A DNA stretch of 64,000 nucleotides from Sabellastarte sp. h YS-2021 (GCA_964017235.1 OZ024936.1:15414496-15478495); one strand, 5' to 3'; positions 11,271 through 22,320 are shown, counted from the first letter of the stretch. Numbers and translations: made by a program. The notes: a model not told the origin generated them from the letters alone.

Positions 11271-13350
11271 TGATGTTGCATTTGTAGCACTCAGATTTCC
11301 ATAGCAGTGTCAACATACATTAATAAATCACGCGCTATTTCTCCACCGTTTCTACATAGATTTTAATGCAATAAATTGGAGCAGAAGCTCTGAAACAAGG
11401 CCTGTAGAATGATGTTATAACACATTTGTAGGGTATGTGAATACTGAAATATTTGGGCGTTTTATCATGTAATTAGCTTTCCATTCCATGGAAAATTTTT
11501 ATAGGAAAAGGTGACTGACAACACTTGTTGACACATTTATAATGCTAAAACAATAGCACCAGTATATAGTTAAAATTCCTACATCTCTCAACCATTTTGA
11601 ATGGATTTTAATGAAACAAAACAAGCATAACTTACCTTTCTAATGGGGTGAACAACAGTATTGTGGGTTGCATAGTTTTTCACGATATTTGACAAAATTC
11701 TGCACTTGTTTACAATTTGGTAAGGTAATTGCTAGTGAAAACAAAGCTATTTTCAGGGAGGATGTTTATACAATAAAAGAGAGCAGGATTTGTTTAATAC
11801 TTATCTGGTGGTAAAATAATATATTTGTAGCTTCCAAAGTTGTTAAATATTTAAATAATGCAAAATACAAACTATACACAGTAAATGGTTACAGTGCTTA
11901 CGGAAAAGCATTTTTTTTACTTTATCTATCATTCCTGTATGAATTATAATGCAACATAATGAGTTGAATCTCTATAGAGATACCTTTTCTAGTAATATGT
12001 GTGACATATTTGTAAATTTCCTAGTTACTGAAATATTTAAGAAAGTTCTTCACTTATTTAAGACATTTAAAATTATAATCATTTGTATAATTATTGTTGT
12101 GATTATTATTTCAGAACTTCCAATTTAAGTAGTTTTTGCCATACTGTTCCCACCCAGAGGTGTTTGTCCCCAACCCAAGCACACACAGGGTACTTTACTC
12201 CCTCCAGTCCACTTAGTTCACTCCAATCTCTGTTCTGATTGTTAAAGACATTTAACCTGTGGTTATTACTGTCACACACCAGTAACTTACCTTCACTGTC
12301 CACATCACTGAGGTAAGGAAATCCAAACTTACCTACTTCATCACCACACCCTCCTGTTGTGTATTCATGCTCTCCACTCAGAGAGTAAACAAGTATACAG
12401 TGGAGTTTATAAGAACTCACATACAAATGTGTACTGCTTGTACACAATTTATCATCAGTACAACCTTCAATATACTGTTTCAACTTAAACTGAGTGTCAA
12501 AGACCCAACTGTTCTGCTTTCTAACAAAAGTATAAATTTCACCCTGTTTGTAATTTAAAGCATATATTTTGGTATCACTAGTTAAGCAAACATCACTAAA
12601 ATGGCCAGTACAGATGAGGTTTGTGTAGTCACCTTGGTGGTTGAGGTGATGTACACCTGTATTTTTTTCACACACAATCACACCTGCGGGTGTTTTGAGA
12701 ACACCTGTGATATATTTGAGCTGTGAGTGCACAATGTGTTTGATTTGTACTAAGTCTAAATTATACACAAAAACACCCTTGCTACAACCACCTACCCAGA
12801 GTTCATCATTGTACACACACAGTTTGGACAGATGACATTCCATTTCAACACAGTTAACTTGTTTGTATCTCTGATGGATCATCTTCTGTCTTTCTTGAAC
12901 CTGAAGTAACAAAAATAATGAAGTTTGAAACTACATAATCATTCATTCATTTTTTATTGAAATTTACGATGTCAAATAACTGAACAGTATTGCATATAGA
13001 ATATAGCTGCTTCTCATTTCCGTCAGTGTATATTAAAACTTGAAAGTTTAATTTGATATTTTTTTACCGTTTCTGCACAGATTTTTTTGCAGCTGAAATG
13101 AGCAGAAGATTTGCAACAATATTTTTCTAATAATATATTTGTATATTTACAGATATTTTTAGGTTGCACAGGTTTTTAAATACTGGAAACAATCGACATT
13201 TAAGTAGCTGTGGTAAGTAGCTCCAGTAAGCATAAAAACTTAAATATTTAACCTAGGATTTTTCCTCCATTTCTGCACGGATTTTAATGCTCAAGCAGAA
13301 GCTCTATAATAAAATCTTTCTGGTGATGTATATAACATACTAGTACATGA
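11270..13350. repeat. Dispersed old repeat (family C) copies around the TRIM last exon
   Basis: Degenerate copies with the core TTTCTGCACAGATTTTAATG, followed by GAGCAGAAGCTCTG-like and ATATTTGTAxATTT stretches, occur near 11330-11450, 11590, 11930-12040, 13050-13190 and 13255-13350. Another copy lies near 17400-17480, on the far side of the Harbinger element. The TRIM last exon (12106-12900) sits among them. Confidence 0.45.
12106..12900 (-). CDS. TRIM-NHL protein, last exon (NHL-type beta-propeller)
   Basis: This is the terminal exon of the gene whose first exon lies at 21026-21982. The acceptor is TTGTTACTTCAG ending at 12901, and the exon opens in phase 0 with VQERQKM and ends with LLKLEVLK and TAA. 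About 264 residues fold into repeated blades: LWVGGCSKGVFVYNL, FSDVCLTSDTKIYAL and the most NHL-like one, YLSDVDSEGKLLVCDSNNHR. In TRIM2/3/32/56-type proteins this propeller binds RNA or protein partners and so directs ubiquitination. The phase matches the preceding exons. No frameshift is seen. The large intron upstream has been invaded by transposons. Confidence 0.85.
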   Translation of the reverse strand, partial: VQERQKMIHQRYKQVNCVEMECHLSKLCVYNDELWVGGCSKGVFVYNLDLVQIKHIVHSQLKYITGVLKTPAGVIVCEKNTGVHHLNHQGDYTNLICTGHFSDVCLTSDTKIYALNYKQGEIYTFVRKQNSWVFDTQFKLKQYIEGCTDDKLCTSSTHLYVSSYKLHCILVYSLSGEHEYTTGGCGDEVGKFGFPYLSDVDSEGKLLVCDSNNHRLNVFNNQNRDWSELSGLEGVKYPVCAWVGDKHLWVGTVWQKLLKLEVLK

Positions 13351-13428
13351 TAGAGTTTTATGAATATTTGGGGAAACAGGACGGAGAGATAGCGGAGGGA
13401 AGAGAGCCAGGAAAGAGGAGAGAAGAGA

Positions 13429-14646
13429 ATGCAAACTGACATAGATACAGATGTAGAATCAACTCAATCCAGACAGAAGAAGGGCCATTTTTCCCGAGTG
13501 ATTCAGACAAAGAAGCCATCGTGGAGTTCGTTAAACAGCACGATGAAATTTATGACAAGACCAATGACAGTTTCAAAGACAAAAAGAAGAAAGAAAGACT
13601 ATTGGGAGCAGCTAACAGCTACCAGAAACTTGCCTGTCAAGACTGTGAAGTGGTTCGACACTCAACATACCAGATATGGCCAGCTCACTCAGATGAAGTC
13701 AGGACAAGCAGCTGAGAAGAGCACAGAGTGTCAGACCTGGCTGAAGGACAATTTCAGTTTTCTATGAGGTCATATCAGCAGGAAGGGAGTTTCCAAGTCT
13801 TCTGCATTCAAGTCACCCCAGAGGCCTTCTGCAGCCACAGCTTCAGTTTCAGATACATCCAGGGACATAGAATCTGAGATAGAAATCAGCATTGCATCAG
13901 ATGTTACTCATCAGCCTTCGAGCACCAGTCTGAAGTGACAACAGCCTCCAGTTGCGACTACCACCATGTATGCAGATCCAGTCTTAGATCAGTTCCAGCA
14001 GATGAGGTCGATGTTTTCCACATTTCTGGGTGAACTTCAGGACCCCACTCTAAGTCCAGGACAGTCGTTCTGCAACTATCTCCACTCAGAGACTGATCAT
14101 CTTGAAGAAATGGACTTTTTAACCTTCAGGAACAGGAGACAGTGAAGCTTCTCAGTGAAATACAGTACAAGGCTGAAGAATGCAAAAGACAGGTCACCAC
14201 AAGGACAGGAATACATACTCACCATTCCGGAAACTCAACCAGTCTCCATTCCAGTTGTACAGCCTCAACAGACTATCACAGGACAGCCTGTTACAGTGAT
14301 TGCGAAAGTACAGCAACCATCGAGGTCTCTATCAGCGTCAGCACAGCCAACTTCTTATGTTGCTGTGGACGACCAACAGCCTGGGACTTCCAGACAGATG
14401 ATTTTCAACCCACCAACAGTTGCACCTTCACAACAGGAGGAAAGTCAGCACAACACTTCTGGATTATCCAGTCTCTTCACAGCTATTCCCAGTGTGCTTC
14501 AGTGTCAACAGATGGACACACCACAGCCATTTTCACCCTCTCAACTTCAACCAGCACCTGTGCCATTTTCCATTCATCATGAACAGTCAATACCCCTCAG
14601 CCAGTCCAGCCAGCAGGGTCAAAGTCAGCCCAAATCAGTAGATTAA
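13429..14646 (+). pseudogene. Harbinger MADF/Myb-like DNA-binding protein, frameshifted
   Basis: A MADF-like domain starts with EAIVEFVKQHDEIYDKT (from ~13518), continues in another frame with WEQLTATRN, VKTVKWFDTQ and TWLKDNFSFL (13605-13765), then a C-terminal region with FCNYLHSETDHLEEMDF (~14070) and a helical LLSEIQYKAEECKRQ (~14145). A proline/glutamine-rich tail follows (14155-14646, ending in TAA-like stops). At least one frameshift near 13610 and stops further down break the gene. In PIF/Harbinger elements this protein brings the transposase into the nucleus and binds the transposon ends. Confidence 0.7.
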
Positions 14647-14959
14647 CCTGCACAAGTCGCACCAAACCCGGCCCTTTTAAGGGCAACCTAAATCTTACAA
14701 AAACAATTAACAACCTACACGTGTATGTCCAAAAACAAAAAAGCACACCGTCCAACACTTACACCTCTGCACAGTACACAAAAAAAATGTGTTAATGAAT
14801 GTGTGAATGTTAAACAAATATCATTAAACTTCCACCACAAAACAAAAAAAAATGTTAAAATTCCCTTAATAAAATATAATCCCCAAGAAATCAAAGTAAA
14901 ACCACCACCACCCGCCAAACAAAACACAATTTTAAAAAACACTGCCCATCCCCCAAAAA

Positions 14960-15165
14960 ACCCAAGATGTGGAATCAAATCCACGTCCCACAAAACCAAG
15001 ATCCAGGCTCAAATGAACGTCCGCCAAAAACAAGATCTGGACTCAAACCCACGACTGCCAAAACCAAGATCCAAACTCAAACCCACATCCCCCAAGAACC
15101 AAGATGCACACTCAAACCCACGTCCCCCAAGAACCAAGATGCACACTCAAACCCACTTCCCTCTC
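14960..15165. repeat. ~35-bp minisatellite, about six units
   Basis: Tandem units of the type AACCAAGATGCACACTCAAA followed by CCCACGTCCCCCAAG, increasingly similar toward the right end; the last two full units are nearly identical. It lies between the two Harbinger genes. A 168-codon open frame across it (14725-15231) is a low-complexity by-product, not a gene. Confidence 0.75.
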
Positions 15166-15649
15166 TCCCAAAACCCAACTTTAAATAAAAAGCCACATCC
15201 ACACTCACAGACCAACAAATATGAGACCTAACAAAATATTCATGTGAGTGGCAATGGACTGATAAACTGAAAAAAAATTAACAGGGACTGCAAAGCTTGT
15301 ATAATTTTGTCTTGCACATTTCATAGGGTTTTTTTAATTCTTGACATAAAATATTTACAGGTATTTACTTGGAATTTTTTTTTCATTCTACTTTGTAAGT
15401 TTTTTTTCTAAGAATAAAGCCAGGTCATGTTGGGCTGGCTGGTCAACTTTGTTAAGTGAGAACCTGGGTTTGAATGTGTAAGTGATATAATTTATTTTTG
15501 TGAACTGAGTTTGGGATGGATTGGTGTTTGTGAAGGGGAATATTTTTTGGAGAAATTTAATTTGAATTAAATTGTTGGAAAATTGGGGTTATTTTTTAGA
15601 GGCAAAACTTTGCTAAATAAAAGTTCTTGGATTATTTGGGCAGTCCTCT

Positions 15650-16937
15650 TGGGTAGTCATCAAGTTCTCTTGATGTCTCTGTTCCCCCTGGTCCGCCTGT
15701 GGTGGTTGTATGTCATCAGCTGGAGTGTGTGGTCTGTCTGCTCCCCCTGATGGCTTCTCAGCATGTTATATAGAACCACACATGTTAACACAATGTCTCT
15801 CACAACTTTTGGCCTCTGCTCCATGGTGGTCAACAGCACCCTGAATCTCTTGACAAGTATACCCCTGGATATCCTCTAGTTAGCTATTCTCTCTTCTATG
15901 GTCAGTTGGCGTAGACTGTAAGGCCTGATCAGCCAAGGCATCAGGGCAAAGGCATCGTCCCACAGCAGAAAGTAGTGTAGATCTGACACCAGGTTGAAGT
16001 GGGTTGATAGTGGTTGAAGTTCGGGGGTTGATAGTCCCAAGGTTCCATTTTCAATTCTTTTTGCTGCGGTTAGAAATCTGTGCATCAGATGATGACCCAC
16101 TGGCCCCCGCATTGACCCACAGGAACTTGTAATCTGCATCGACTAAAGCCAATAGTACCAGGGAGAAGTAGCCCTTGTAGTTTAAATATTCACTGTCTGA
16201 CTTCTTGGGCTTCTTGATATCAATGTGTTTTCCATCTAATGCACCGACTGCATGGGGACATTCCATCTGTTTCTAAATCTTTCTTCAATTTTCTTCCAGT
16301 CTTCAGGATCAGTGGGGCTTACCAGATACTCTTGTTGAAATTCTTTCAAAATGGCTTAGCAGACCTGGGGGACAAATTTGCAGATGGTCGTTCTTCCAAC
16401 CCTCCAGTGGTATTGCAGTAAAGTGTAGTTTTCCCTTGTGGATAAGTGTCTCAAAGTAAACGCCAATTTCAACCTGGCTTTCAGTGGCTTCCTGAAGTTG
16501 ATGATTGACTTCCTGAGGTGGGGGGTGATTCTTTCTTCAATCAAATCGAAAAATGCTGGCTCCATCCTAGTGAAATTTCTGTAACCTGGTATGTCAGTTG
16601 TGATTAACTCATCCAAGAGTGTTCTGTAGCAATCTCTTTCCTCTCTCTGCATTATCCAGGGCAGGGCCCATGTATTCTGTGGCTTCCTTCTCCTTCTGGG
16701 TGTGGGGGTGAAGGTGATGCTGGCTGGGCAGGTGCTGGGTTTGACTGTCTTCTCTGTGTTGTAATCACAACATATAAAAATAAATTCAACTCGATAAAAA
16801 ACAAAAGGACCCTCAAGTGATCTATCAGTTGCTATTGACGTGTTCCTGTCAACTTTGAAGTGTGAAATGAATGGCACATCACAGGGGAGGGTGTGTGTGA
16901 TATAGATCCCGATTCTGGATCCCAAATAACCTGACAC
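15650..16937 (-). pseudogene. Harbinger DDE transposase, frameshifted
   Basis: N-terminal helix-rich part: TLLDELITTDIPGYRNFTRM and LKLAFTLRHLSTRENYTLLQ up to KFVPQVC (16937-16356). In a new frame comes the first catalytic region [17 protein letters not shown] (~16250) with [20 protein letters not shown] and the second Asp in [11 protein letters not shown] (~16085). A third frame gives GTLGLSTPELQPLS, LWDDAFALMPW (~15950) and SLRQLTIEERIAN. Degraded remains of the third catalytic region (RFRVLLTTMEQRPKVVRDIV, ~15790-15850) follow. At least three frameshifts separate the pieces. The GALDGKHI and GxxSDAQ motifs are diagnostic of the PIF/Harbinger family. Confidence 0.85.
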
Positions 16938-17107
16938 TGACCTTCACTAACACTGACCTTCAAAAACAATCAGTCCTGTCATGAAGGGTCAGGAACATGT
17001 TCCTGGCTTGTCTGTTTGTCTTTACAGCTTATCTGTTTGTGATCCAGCTTGTCTGTTAGGGGTTTAGGGCTTGTCTTAGAAGTTCAACGACTGGTGGTGC
17101 AAAAAAG

Positions 17108-17290
17108 GTTACCGACCCTACGGCTTGTTGGGAAGGTCATTACACCCTGTCTGTAAGTGTACTGTCCTGCCGGGGATTTCATAACCGACTCACCATTTTC
17201 ATGCACTTTTTCTCCCGACCCTACAACTTTTGCAACCGATCCAAGGGTCGTAGGGTCGGTTACAGTGTCGCATCCAGTGGAACACCTGCA
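17108..17290. repeat. Short foldback repeat, CCGACCCTACG motif
   Basis: GTTACCGACCCTACG (17108-17122) pairs with CGTAGGGTCGGTTAC (17249-17263), 14 of 15 bases, enclosing ~125 bp that holds a third motif copy (CCCGACCCTACAAC, ~17213-17227). The right end reads CAGTGGAACACCT. A partly similar end (GGTGTTCCACCACACGACT) lies near 27050 in the opposite orientation, so this may be a small non-autonomous element. Confidence 0.4.
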
Positions 17291-17589
17291 TTAGTGAAAA
17301 TACCTTTCTTATGATGCATGTAAAGATATTAAAATATCCTACAAAAACGAGCACTCACTCTCATAATTTGTGGCTTTGTTAATGGTAAGTTTCACCAGCA
17401 TAGATTGAGAAACCAGCATAGAATTCTGCATAGATTTTAATGCCACAAAACTCTGTAATTTTTTTTCTAATCATGTACATTAGGTATTTGTGGATTACAC
17501 AAATTGGCACTTAGTTGATGTATTTCTAACGTTAACTAAAATTGGTGACAGGACATATTAAAAATACAGTATTCAAATTGTTACTGGGT

Positions 17590-17980
17590 AGGTAATATGG
17601 TAAGGTGGAAAAGCCTTATCAACGAGATAATGGGCAGAATGAATATCATCAGATAAATAATTCCAAACTGTCAGAGCATAATAAACAAAACTGTGACCGA
17701 AGTGCTTTTTTATTTGTGTACAGATGAGTAGTATTGAGGAACCTCCAGAAAGCTTTTATCTGGATGGTTGTATCTTGTGCCATATCCTCCACAACAAATA
17801 GGCAAAAGAGGACTGAAATTGGGTGGATGACCACTATGAAGGAACTTATAAACTAAAGTGGTAGTCTTGAAACTGGCAACAATTGGAATTGTTTGAGAAT
17901 AGGAAAAGCTGTATCTGTTGCAGTTTGAGACAATCCTACCAAGTGTTTTTAAATACACTGCATTTGCAGCCATGATAGCA
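17590..17980 (-). mobile_element. LINE fragment, C-terminal end of RT ORF
   Basis: The minus strand gives TTLVYKFLHSGHPPNFSPLL and YGTRYNHPDKSFLEVPQYY (17890-17715). After a frameshift at SSVHK comes KKHFGHSFVYYALTVWNYL with SDDIHSAH (to ~17600). This C-terminal tail is a recurrent signature of a marine-invertebrate LINE family with multi-copy RT proteins and differs from the other LINEs in this window. Only the last ~130 codons remain. Confidence 0.65.
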
Positions 17981-19733
17981 GCCTCCTATCCAAACATTAC
18001 AGACAGGATCAGTAAAGGAAACCAGACATGAAGGTTTTTTTCAACAGCTGATGAATATATGAGTATACTAAATATTCTGACAGGGATATTCTGTTTTTCA
18101 GGGTTTAATTTAAACATACTGGAAAACATTTTCTCTGTCATTTTAAATAGATTTTTATGAAAGAAACACAATTAGACATGCTCTTGAAAAGGCCTTTACA
18201 CATTTCTCAAATAAATGTTGGTAATACTCCTTCATAATCCACAATTTTCTAAGAGTTGTTTTCCTATTTCCAAACCCTAAGACAACAGAGATATAGGGTT
18301 TTTATTCTATCAAAGATGGTTCAACTCGACACAAGGATCAAAATGTCAGATATGACACTTCCAAAAGATTAGTAGCCTATGATACTGTGAAGTTTTTCAA
18401 AAAACCAGAACCACTCTCATGAAAGCCATTATGTGTTTTATCATGATAACTGCATTTGACTGACAGGAAAGCATCAAAGATCAAATGCGACATTTTAGCA
18501 TAAACTGATTCACCATAAAAAATTCATTTCTCAAATCCCTAAGATTATGAATAAGGAAGGTATAGGAGCTTTTAAGTATGATGATCCCATTTTACTTTGA
18601 ATCAGGTGGGAATGTCCAATAAAATCATTCAACACGATTTGCATCAAATAATCCTTTTTCATGTAGTTTTCATGTGTAAAACCTCTGGGATAAAGAATAA
18701 GGTACATTAAACTGTATCTCAACCAAGTTAGCAAGCTACAACATGCAAGTATATTATTTAACACAGCGAAACTAAAATAAAGAGAAGTCCTAAAAATGTT
18801 GGCCCAGTTATAAGGCCTCTAGGACACTTTTAAGTTTGGCCACCTTATTTGACCTTGAAGAGTACCCCTAAACAAAATATGATCACAATAAAAAATTTCC
18901 AGACAACAATTTCCTATACATTGAGATTACATTCCGAAAAATTAGGACCATTAATAACATTGAAAATGTAATCTGTGTATGATGCCTGGTGGGCTGTTCC
19001 ATTTTGGTGATCAACTGTTTCAGTCCAAAGTGTGAAATAGCAAAAAACGTTTGCAAAAAGATATACAAACACAAGATCTGATACGGATCAGAAACATTTT
19101 ACATTTAGCTATAACATAGGTTAAAGGACTCGGTGTTCACCTTGATCATTGTATGTGATGAAATAGATTGAGTTCCCAAATGGAAAAAAATATGTGGAAT
19201 CTAAAGTCGATTACAGAGCAGGATTGGCATAATAGAACATATGTATGTGGTTTGAGTTTTTTAATGTAATACAATGGCAGTGAAGTGTGTAATGAAACAA
19301 AGTGTAATCCTTTGTATTATGACACAGGAAAAAGAAGGGCCAACATGATATTGTTGATTTTGATTTTTCAACTTAGTATCTCAATAAATTGACATACTTT
19401 TAAAAACCATATGCATTAACACCACTTGAAATAGACATTAATACTGTGTCTGCTTGTGTTGGTAATGTTGCAATTCATGCAGGAAAAAATGGAGAATTTT
19501 GAAGAATTTGTTTGCCAAAATTTGTCTTGTTTTGTTAAGGGTCTGTCAAACCTCATATGATCAGCTCTGGGCAGTCTGCTATAAAGTTAAATTTGGTGAT
19601 AATATCACATTGTGTAATCAAAGTTGTGACCAATACAAAACGTATGGTGATAAATCTGAAATTGACAACTGACTGTATAAATTATCAATTTAAAAATACG
19701 CTGCAATGCTTCATCTAAAAATTATTCACTTGC
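17981..19733. other. Intronic AT-rich sequence
   Basis: No gene seen. Near 18120-18180 a weak family C-like core (AAATAGATTTTTATGAAAG) is visible. Open frames at 18531-18764 and 18883-19074 (minus) have no recognisable content. Confidence 0.4.
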
Positions 19734-19823
19734 CTTTGATTGACATGATGGCTCTCGTCTTTGTTCCACTCTGGCTTGAACAACTTTCACTGCTGTTGAC
19801 TCTTTTGAATCTGATTTGTCCAC
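19734..19823 (-). CDS. TRIM-NHL protein, 30-codon linker exon
   Basis: Acceptor TGTGTTGCAG at 19824, then 90 nt in phase 0 encoding VDKSDSKESTAVKVV and a basic end, QARVEQRREPSCQSK. The donor is AAAG followed by GCAAGT (19733-19728), the classical GC-AG variant. It joins the RING/B-box exon (ends KEM, phase 0) to the propeller exon (starts VQERQ, phase 0) without shifting frame. The segment is hydrophilic and probably a flexible linker. It is related to the 56-nt exon-like segment at 20587-20642. Confidence 0.6.
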
Positions 19824-20586
19824 CTGCAACACAGAAACAGTGTGCAAAAGTTTTACATTGATTTCTAGTAGTTAAGAATTAATGTTTGGCAGATACTTTT
19901 CAATTTATAATTTGACAGAATACGAGTAAAATAAAGAAAACAAGGATTTGGGCTATTTATTATTGAATTAAGGTTGAATAAACAATTGCTTGAATTATTT
20001 AAACTTTTTCATTTGAGTTACAAAGAACGTGGCCATTCTTCAATCATGTTGGTGTACAATATCAATCTATCATGGGATTTTATTGTGCAGTTAACTTAAG
20101 ATTGCACTGGAATTAATAATCCTTCATTGTGATTAACTAAGCTTTAACCATTATGTCAAAAGTAAAAGAAAATACATAAATAAATAAGGATAATATTTGT
20201 CTCATCAAAAAAGAACTAGACATAAAGCCAACATGTTAAAGCTTTTGAAAATATTTTTATGGCGCAAAACATTTGGTGATTGTGATATTTTGTATATATA
20301 CAAGAATAAAAAATCATGTCTATTATAATAAACATTAAGAACTTTAAATTTCTCAAGAAACTAAGTCAAAATGTCACATTTTGAAATCAATCATCAACTG
20401 TCAGATGACCATTGAATATAAAATATCTTTTATGATGTTTAACAAGAAATTAGATAAGATAATCATATTTTTAGATTCAAGATGTGACTGTTACACCAGT
20501 GTCGGGTGCTAAATTTTGAATGGTCAGAATACAAAAGATATTTTACAAATGTACTGAAATACTTTATCTAAAAATTTTCCACCTAC

Positions 20587-20642
20587 CATTCCCTGTAATG
20601 TGACTGAACTGTATTCGATTTTTTAGGACCTGATGCATCTAC
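20587..20642 (-). pseudogene. Exon-like 56-nt segment, likely decayed duplicate of TRIM linker exon
   Basis: It has an acceptor (TTTTATGCAG) and a donor (AATG then GTAGGT) and encodes VDASGPKKSNTVQSHYRE, similar in opening and composition to the VDKSDSKES exon. Its length is 56 nt, not a multiple of three, while all neighbouring junctions are phase 0. Inclusion would put the propeller exon out of frame unless the reading frame is restored elsewhere. An A6 run inside could be the site of an indel. It is either a dead duplicate exon or a regulatory poison exon. Confidence 0.45.
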
Positions 20643-21025
20643 CTGCATAAAATCAATTATTGATTATCCTATTCACTTTGTAAACTTAAACTGACCATAA
20701 AAACATTGTTAAAATAATGAATATTTTGGATATTTTATTTAATTATGGTCTGGATATGAATGTTGAAATTACTTTTGAATTTTTTTCATTTGTTTAAGAA
20801 ACAAGTTGGCCTTTTTTCACATTGTTACATATAGTTTTAATGTATTAGAGCAAATTACGTAATTGGTTGATTGTATAGGTAAATAACTTTGATGAAATGA
20901 AGCAAAACAAGAGTCAAAGAACCATAAACCATGTCTATTGATATATATTTTAAGAGGTTTAAAACTGCAGAAATTAGGCTTAAATATTAAAATTTCATAT
21001 GAAAATGTGCAGATTTTCCACATAC

Positions 21026-21982
21026 CATTTCCTTAGATGTCAGCTCACTTTTTTGATCCACTGAGGAGGGGACTACCTCGATTGCTGTTAACTTTTTGGG
21101 ATCAAACTCTACTCCTCTTGTAACAGAAATTTTGGGCAGGACATCTGGGCAAACTTGGGGCAATTCAGACTGAATTTCTTGTATATAGTTTTCAATTTGT
21201 TGACTTAGATTTGACAGAGTTTCCATCATCAGTGAATAATTCTGGCTCCCACAAACCTTTGACAAGGAATTGATTTTCTTATGTAATTTCTTTTCACACT
21301 GATCAAACAATGTCTCATTCTGCTTTAATGTATTTTTAAGTTTCTTGTTGATAGCTTTAACTTCATCAATCAGTTTGTCATGGTGTTTGTCAACACTGCT
21401 TTGGATAGCCTTTCTGTAATGATTTATTTCCTGTATTATTGAATCCTCTGTATCCTCTATCCGTATCAGTAAGGCTTTGGTACTGGACACTTCCTTGCTG
21501 ACATGACTCTTTGTGTGTTGCAATTTCTTTATTTCTTTTTTTATATCAATTTCCTTTTCTTCACAGAGTTGCAGAAAGTGAATCAGTTCATGGTCTTTAG
21601 TCAAAATACTTCCCCGATGTGCTGTTGCACAATCAATGCATAATAGTTCATGGCAAATTTTACAACATGATACTGCTGGCTTTCTTTGGTTTTTGCACAC
21701 ATCACAAATTGTTGGAGTGAATGGTTCGACATCTTTGTGTTCAATTTGTTTCGAAACATTTTCATACTGATCAATTAATTTTTGTGTCCGGAAATCTCTC
21801 TGTACTTCTGACATGGAGCAAGTCTTTCTGCATTCAGGACATTTAATCTCTGTTCCCTGTTTTATTTTTTGAACACAAGTATGGCAGAAGAAGTGAAGAC
21901 ATTTTAAACACTGGGGATTTTCACAGACATTATAGCAGACATTGCAGGTGATATCATCCTCTAATGAAGGAGCAAAGGCCAT
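21026..21982 (-). CDS. TRIM-family protein, first coding exon (RING, B-box, coiled coil)
   Basis: Starts at ATG 21982 in a strong context (GCAGCCATGG). Encodes 319 residues up to the phase-0 donor KEM|GTATGT at 21025. RING finger of C3HC4 type: CNVCYNVC, CLKCLHFFCHTC and CPECR (residues ~14-52). B-box-like zinc site: CDVC, CCKICHELLCIDC, then HRGSILTKDH (residues ~93-135). A long coiled coil follows (residues ~140-270). Such proteins are cytoplasmic E3 ubiquitin ligases; the coiled coil makes antiparallel dimers. With the NHL-type propeller exon this gives a TRIM2/3/32/56-like architecture, a family greatly expanded in molluscs and linked to innate immunity. The orthologue cannot be named. 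Confidence 0.88.
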
Positions 21983-22320
21983 GGCTGCAGCTCTAGTACA
22001 ATATTAATGAAATATTATGCATGTATATATATATAAATACATTGATCTTGTTAAGTATAATTCTTTCTTCATAATTGTTTGGAACCTTTTGTTTTTGCCG
22101 GCTCCTTACAGTGATATATGAAGACAGAATTAGTCTATTATGAAAACATTTTTATGAATATTTCAATTAGTTTTCTCAACCATAATTTTAAATCTTTTGT
22201 ATTTCATCTGTAAATAATGTATTGTAGAGTTATTAGGATATGGCTTTAATTATTTCTCCAATACTCAAATCCCATCATGGGGAACTCAATGCACTGGGTT
22301 AAAAATAATTATTCGTAGGG
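21983..22320. promoter_or_regulatory. Upstream region of the TRIM-NHL gene
   Basis: About 340 bp between the TRIM start codon and a LINE remnant. AT-rich with an alternating AT stretch (22024-22036). It must hold the 5' UTR and perhaps the core promoter, but no specific element can be named. Confidence 0.3.

Larger units (their letters stand above)
13380..16950. mobile_element. PIF/Harbinger DNA transposon, decayed
   Basis: Two convergent gene remnants define the element: a MADF/Myb-like DNA-binding protein on the plus strand (13429-14646) and a Harbinger DDE transposase on the minus strand (15650-16937). A two-gene layout with a Myb-like partner is the hallmark of PIF/Harbinger. Terminal inverted repeats and the 3-bp target duplication were not identified, so the ends are approximate. 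It sits in the intron of the TRIM-NHL gene. Both genes are frameshifted. Confidence 0.8.
12901..19733 (-). other. Large TRIM-NHL intron containing transposons
   Basis: Interval between the linker exon and the propeller exon. It begins with a GC donor (GCAAGT at 19733-19728) and ends with CAG at 12903-12901. Inside are a PIF/Harbinger element, a LINE 3' fragment and copies of repeat family C. A further small exon cannot be excluded, but none was recognised. Confidence 0.6.
19700..21025 (-). repeat. Diverged tandem duplication of TRIM linker exon and flanks
   Basis: Three donor regions look homologous: GTATGTGGAAAATCTGC after exon 1, GTAGGTGGAAAATTTTTAG after the 56-nt segment and GCAAGTGAATAATTTTTAG after the linker exon. 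Further into the introns, matching stretches recur near 20310 and 20930 (CATGTCTATTxATA with TTAAGA and TTTAAA) and near 20010 and 20790 (TTTTTCATTTG with TTGGCC). Two units of roughly 0.5-0.8 kb are inferred. Confidence 0.5.

Noticed and set aside
14725-15231. 168-codon Pro/Lys/Asn-rich open frame
   Set aside because: It runs across a 35-bp minisatellite and A/C-rich low-complexity DNA inside the Harbinger element; the frame is open only because the repeat lacks stops.
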